A DNA stretch of 64,000 nt from CAVQOB01 sp963714325 (GTDB lineage Bacteria > Pseudomonadota > Alphaproteobacteria > Rhizobiales > Hyphomicrobiaceae). Of this stretch, positions 61,103 through 64,000 are shown one piece after another. The stretch covers positions 558,001 through 622,000 of the forward strand of contig CAVQOB010000003.1 of assembly GCA_963714325.1 (NCBI GenBank), in the 5' to 3' direction. The notes below the pieces were generated by a model. The model was given only the letters and a program-made list of their open reading frames with translations, did not search any database and had not been told where the DNA came from. Numbering within the stretch: the first letter of the stretch is position 1; each line of letters opens with the position of its first letter. The translations under genes were made by a program, and so were the position numbers.

Positions 61103-62631
61103 CCACAGTTCTCGATCGACGCAAGGACGCAACTGCCACGCCTTTAGGTGCGGGGGCCGGCTTTCCTGTTGCGCCCGTCAATCGCAAGCTGGACCGCGCA
61201 CTCTACGCGACACGGCAAAAAGTTTACCCGCGCCTCGCGCATGGATTTTACCGTCGTTTGAAATGGGTCGTGATGGCCATCACACTCGGCATCTATTATG
61301 GGCTGCCCTGGTTGCGCTGGAACCGTGGTCCGGACTTGCCGGATCAAGCTGTACTGCTGGACATGGCGAACAACCGCTTCTTCTTTTTCTTCCTCGAGAT
61401 CTGGCCGCAGGAGTTCTACTTCGTCACCGGGCTCCTCATTCTCGCGGCGCTAGCCCTATTTCTGATTACGTCAGCGGCTGGCCGGGTCTGGTGCGGCTAC
61501 ACCTGTCCGCAGACCGTCTGGACCGATCTCATGATTGTCATCGAGCGACTCTGGCAAGGCGACCGCAATGCGCGCATTCGCTTGGACAAATCGCCATGGG
61601 GGCTGTCGAAACTCGTCAAAAAGGGCATGACGCATATCTCGTGGCTTGCAGTCGGCTTGTTGACCGGCGGCGCACTGGTCTTCTATTTTCGCGATGCGCC
61701 CACTTTGGCGCGCGAACTCGTCACCGGTACGGCGCCATCTATTGCCTATCTCTTCCTAGGCATTTTCGCTTTGACCACTTACGTTCTTGGTGGCCTGGCG
61801 CGCGAGCAGGTCTGTACCTACATGTGCCCGTGGCCGCGGATCCAGGGCGCGATGACAGACAGTCACACACTGTTGGTCAGCTATCGCACCAAGCGTGGAG
61901 AGCCGCGCGGCGCTGTCCGCAAGGGCCCGGACGGCACAATCGATTGGACCAAGCGTGGTGACTGCATCGACTGCAATGCGTGTGTTGCCGTCTGTCCGGC
62001 TGGGATCGATATTCGCGACGGCTCACAGTTAGAATGCATCCAGTGCGCCCTCTGTATCGATGCCTGCGATGCGATCATGGACAGAATGGAGCGACCGCGC
62101 GGATTGATCGCCTATGACACGGTTGCCAAGATCGAGGCGGCGTCTGAAGGGCGTCTCCAGGCGTGGCAGGTGGTTCGCCCGCGTACGATGCTGTATGCAG
62201 GATTGTTTACGCTTGTTGGCGCAATCATGCTGGCCGGATGGCTCAATCGCGCCGTCATCGAAATCAACGTGTTGCACGATCGTACGCCGCCGTTCGTCCG
62301 CCTGACTGACGGCAGCATCCGGAACGGTTACGCCGTCAAGATCCTGAATAAGCTACACGTGCCGCGTGACTATCACGTTTCAATCGATGGGTTGGCGGTT
62401 GCGGCCGTCACGATTGTCGGTCTGCCCGCAGACGAAGCGCAAGTCCGCGTTGCCACCGATACTTTGCGGGAATTGCGGGTCTTGGTTACGGTACCGAAAG
62501 GGCCCGCGTCGTCGTTCAGCGATGCCGCCATACCGATCACAATCGTCATTCGTGATGTCGCCTCAGGCACGCAGGTCTCTCGTGCGACACACTTTCAGCT
62601 GCAGCCGGCACAAGTAGAAGGGCGCCCGTGA
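61099..62631 (+). CDS. ccoG: cbb3 oxidase accessory protein CcoG (polyferredoxin-like)
   Basis: CcoG is a membrane Fe-S/flavin-like protein that reduces copper for cbb3 assembly. The 510-aa product starts at GTG 61099, overlapping the small ORF. It has about five membrane helices, the C-x3-C-P pair GYTCPQTVW and CTYMCPWPRIQG, and two 4Fe-4S motifs, CIDCNACVAVCPAG and CIQCALCIDACD. A C-terminal Ig-like periplasmic domain (PF11614-like) follows from about 385. Starting upstream at 61030 is less likely given the 4-bp overlap. Confidence 0.95.
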   Translation: MTTVLDRRKDATATPLGAGAGFPVAPVNRKLDRALYATRQKVYPRLAHGFYRRLKWVVMAITLGIYYGLPWLRWNRGPDLPDQAVLLDMANNRFFFFFLEIWPQEFYFVTGLLILAALALFLITSAAGRVWCGYTCPQTVWTDLMIVIERLWQGDRNARIRLDKSPWGLSKLVKKGMTHISWLAVGLLTGGALVFYFRDAPTLARELVTGTAPSIAYLFLGIFALTTYVLGGLAREQVCTYMCPWPRIQGAMTDSHTLLVSYRTKRGEPRGAVRKGPDGTIDWTKRGDCIDCNACVAVCPAGIDIRDGSQLECIQCALCIDACDAIMDRMERPRGLIAYDTVAKIEAASEGRLQAWQVVRPRTMLYAGLFTLVGAIMLAGWLNRAVIEINVLHDRTPPFVRLTDGSIRNGYAVKILNKLHVPRDYHVSIDGLAVAAVTIVGLPADEAQVRVATDTLRELRVLVTVPKGPASSFSDAAIPITIVIRDVASGTQVSRATHFQLQPAQVEGRP

Positions 62632-63152
62632 AAGATACCGGACACGAGTGGCACGATCCGCCGGCAGCTGCACCGCATCGTCAGCTTAACGGCCATCATG
62701 TGCTTGCATTGTTCGTTGCCTTCTTTGCTGTTGTGTTTGCGGCCAACGCCTACATGCTGTTTTCGGCGCTCAACACCCATACCGGTGTGGTTTCGGTAGA
62801 GCCCTACCGAAAGGGACTCGCATACAACGAGCGCATCGCCGATGCCGAGCGTCAGGACGCCATCGGCTGGAGCGACGACATCAGTGTGGATCGGTCCGGC
62901 CGCGTCGCCGTGCGGATGACCGCAAGGGATGGCACGCCGCTCGTCGGTCTGCAGCTAACGGCCGTGCTGGGGCGCCCAGTGACCGCCCACGGCGACATGG
63001 TGTTGACGTTCGCCGAGGTGGCGCCTGGCGATTATCGCGCGACTGCTGGTCCGCTCGAGGCTGGCACATGGATGGTCGCGCTTGAGGCCTATCCTGCCGC
63101 CGATCGCACGGCGCTATATCGGGCAAAGAGGCGACTATGGCTCAAGTCCTGA
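62628..63152 (+). CDS. ccoH: cbb3 oxidase accessory protein CcoH/FixH
   Basis: FixH proteins help to assemble the oxidase. The 174-aa product has the FixH pattern: one N-terminal membrane helix (HVLALFVAFFAVVFAANAYM), then LNTHTGVVSVEPYRKGLAYN, and an Ig-like periplasmic domain with FAEVAPGDYRATAGPLEAGT. GTG start overlaps the ccoG stop as GTGA. Confidence 0.93.
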   Translation: MKDTGHEWHDPPAAAPHRQLNGHHVLALFVAFFAVVFAANAYMLFSALNTHTGVVSVEPYRKGLAYNERIADAERQDAIGWSDDISVDRSGRVAVRMTARDGTPLVGLQLTAVLGRPVTAHGDMVLTFAEVAPGDYRATAGPLEAGTWMVALEAYPAADRTALYRAKRRLWLKS

Positions 63153-64000
63153 TGGCAGACGCATTGCCGGCCGCAAAGGCGGTGGACGGCGGCCGGACTC
63201 ATTTGACACTGCTCGCAGTGCCCGCGATGAGTTGTGGCGGCTGCATGCGCAAAGTCGAGGTTGCGCTGATAGCTTTGCCAGGCGTTGAAAGTGCGAGAGC
63301 GAACCTTTCGGCCAAGCGCGTCGCGATCGTGACGCAGACGCGAGTCCGCACCGTGGAGCCGTATCTTGCCGCGTTGCAGGCGATTGGCTTTGATGCGACG
63401 GTGCTTGCTGACGTCGGGCAGAATACGGCTCAGCGAGCTCAGGACAGCGACATCTTGAGGCGGCTTGGCGTCGCCGGCTTTGCCACGATGAATGTCATGC
63501 TGCTCTCCGTGTCGGTATGGTCGGGCCATGCAGGCGACATGCCGCAATCTTTGCAGACCCTCTTCCACTGGCTCTCGGCCATGATTGCGTTGCCGGCAGT
63601 CGGCTATGCAGGCCAGCCGTTCTTCCGTTCCGCGCGTAGCGCTTTGTCCGCCGGCCGCCTGAACATGGACGTCCCAATCTCGCTTGGCGTCATTCTCGCA
63701 ACGGCAATGAGCCTGTTCCAAACGTTTCGCGGCAGTGAGCAGGTCTACTTTGATGCGGCTATAACGCTGCTGTTCTTTCTGCTGATTGGTCGCGCGCTCG
63801 ATCAGCACATGCGCGTTCGCGCAACCGGTGCCGCGGAAAACCTCCTCGGGCTAAGATCGCCTGCCGCGTCAGTGGTGTTTGCCGACGGGCATGTTGAGCG
63901 GATTGCCACGTCCGATGTCATGCCGGGCCAGCGTATCCGTGTGACAGCCGGCGAACGCATTCCCGTTGACGGCCGCATCGTCCAGGGCACGACCGAGATC
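63152..64000 (+). CDS. ccoI: Copper-transporting P1B-ATPase CcoI/FixI, N-terminal part (runs off the window)
   Basis: CcoI supplies copper to the cbb3 oxidase. The visible 283 residues hold an HMA-type metal domain (MSCGGCMRKVEVALIALPGV with C-x2-C), membrane helices, GRLNMDVPISLGVILATAMS before helix M2, FLLIGRALDQHMRVRA and the actuator start GQRIRVTAGERIPVDGRIVQ. The rest, with the phosphorylation site, lies beyond position 64000. ATG 63152 overlaps the ccoH stop by 1 bp; ATG 63137 is in frame too. ccoS would be expected next. Confidence 0.95.
   Translation, partial: MADALPAAKAVDGGRTHLTLLAVPAMSCGGCMRKVEVALIALPGVESARANLSAKRVAIVTQTRVRTVEPYLAALQAIGFDATVLADVGQNTAQRAQDSDILRRLGVAGFATMNVMLLSVSVWSGHAGDMPQSLQTLFHWLSAMIALPAVGYAGQPFFRSARSALSAGRLNMDVPISLGVILATAMSLFQTFRGSEQVYFDAAITLLFFLLIGRALDQHMRVRATGAAENLLGLRSPAASVVFADGHVERIATSDVMPGQRIRVTAGERIPVDGRIVQGTTEI

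Noticed and set aside
1..64000. CRISPR array or cas genes
   Set aside because: No regularly spaced direct repeats were seen; the three CCTCCC blocks at 17.9-18.4 kb are about 220-250 bp apart and carry terminators, so they are sRNA genes.

Overview
The window reads as chromosomal DNA of an alphaproteobacterium, most likely of the Hyphomicrobiales (Bradyrhizobium/Rhodopseudomonas/Pseudolabrys-like). This rests on high GC, the rplM-rpsI pair followed by argC, a CpdR-type cell-cycle receiver, an anti-Shine-Dalgarno sRNA family, FixK-type regulation of a ccoNOQP-ccoGHI locus, and several small rhizobial families (DUF6455, a 99-aa MISIADCIAMCGL protein).

Region 1 (1-20.5 kb) is mainly housekeeping: three tiny secreted peptides, an A-type Fe-S carrier, an amidohydrolase, a VOC protein, an enoyl-CoA hydratase, two paralogous exported proteins, ribosomal proteins L13/S9 and argC. 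A seryl-tRNA synthetase gene in the same stretch is visibly broken. Then comes a cluster with a radical SAM protein carrying extra cysteines, a peptidoglycan-binding-domain protein, a two-domain lipoate-protein ligase and a split YeeE/YedE sulfur transporter, which suggests sulfur handling and lipoate assembly. It is followed by a 2-hydroxyacid dehydrogenase, three tandem small RNAs with a CCUCCCU hairpin loop, N-formylglutamate amidohydrolase and cpdR.

Region 2 (20.5-28.6 kb) starts at a tRNA-Ser(GGA) gene and is decayed accessory DNA. It holds a twice frameshifted TctC receptor, a sulfatase with one internal stop, an OLD-type nuclease remnant, a multiply frameshifted PAP2/haloperoxidase gene and an IS630 fragment, with one intact wHTH-TolB-TPR regulator among them.

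Region 3 (29-64 kb) is a low-oxygen survival island. It has an iron-permease-like membrane protein, a PAS hybrid histidine kinase convergent with an OmpR-type regulator, a LOG-family protein, CBS and BON proteins, c-type cytochromes, a phosphoribosyltransferase, a P2-type cation ATPase and three tandem-domain universal stress proteins. It also has an APH/P-loop kinase fusion, a Pat-type acyltransferase, a FixK-like regulator without FNR cysteines, an exonuclease-CBS-nucleotidyltransferase fusion, Hsp20, a VIT1-type transporter, a phasin pseudogene, CFA synthase and cbb3 oxidase (ccoNOQP, a small coupled ORF, ccoGH and the start of ccoI). FNR/FixK-type boxes (TTGAT-N4-ATCAA or near matches) precede many of these units, and the encoded FixK-like protein has the matching E-x-x-S-R recognition helix. 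The gene set closely parallels the mycobacterial DosR dormancy regulon although the regulator is different; this is the most interesting system-level observation in the window.
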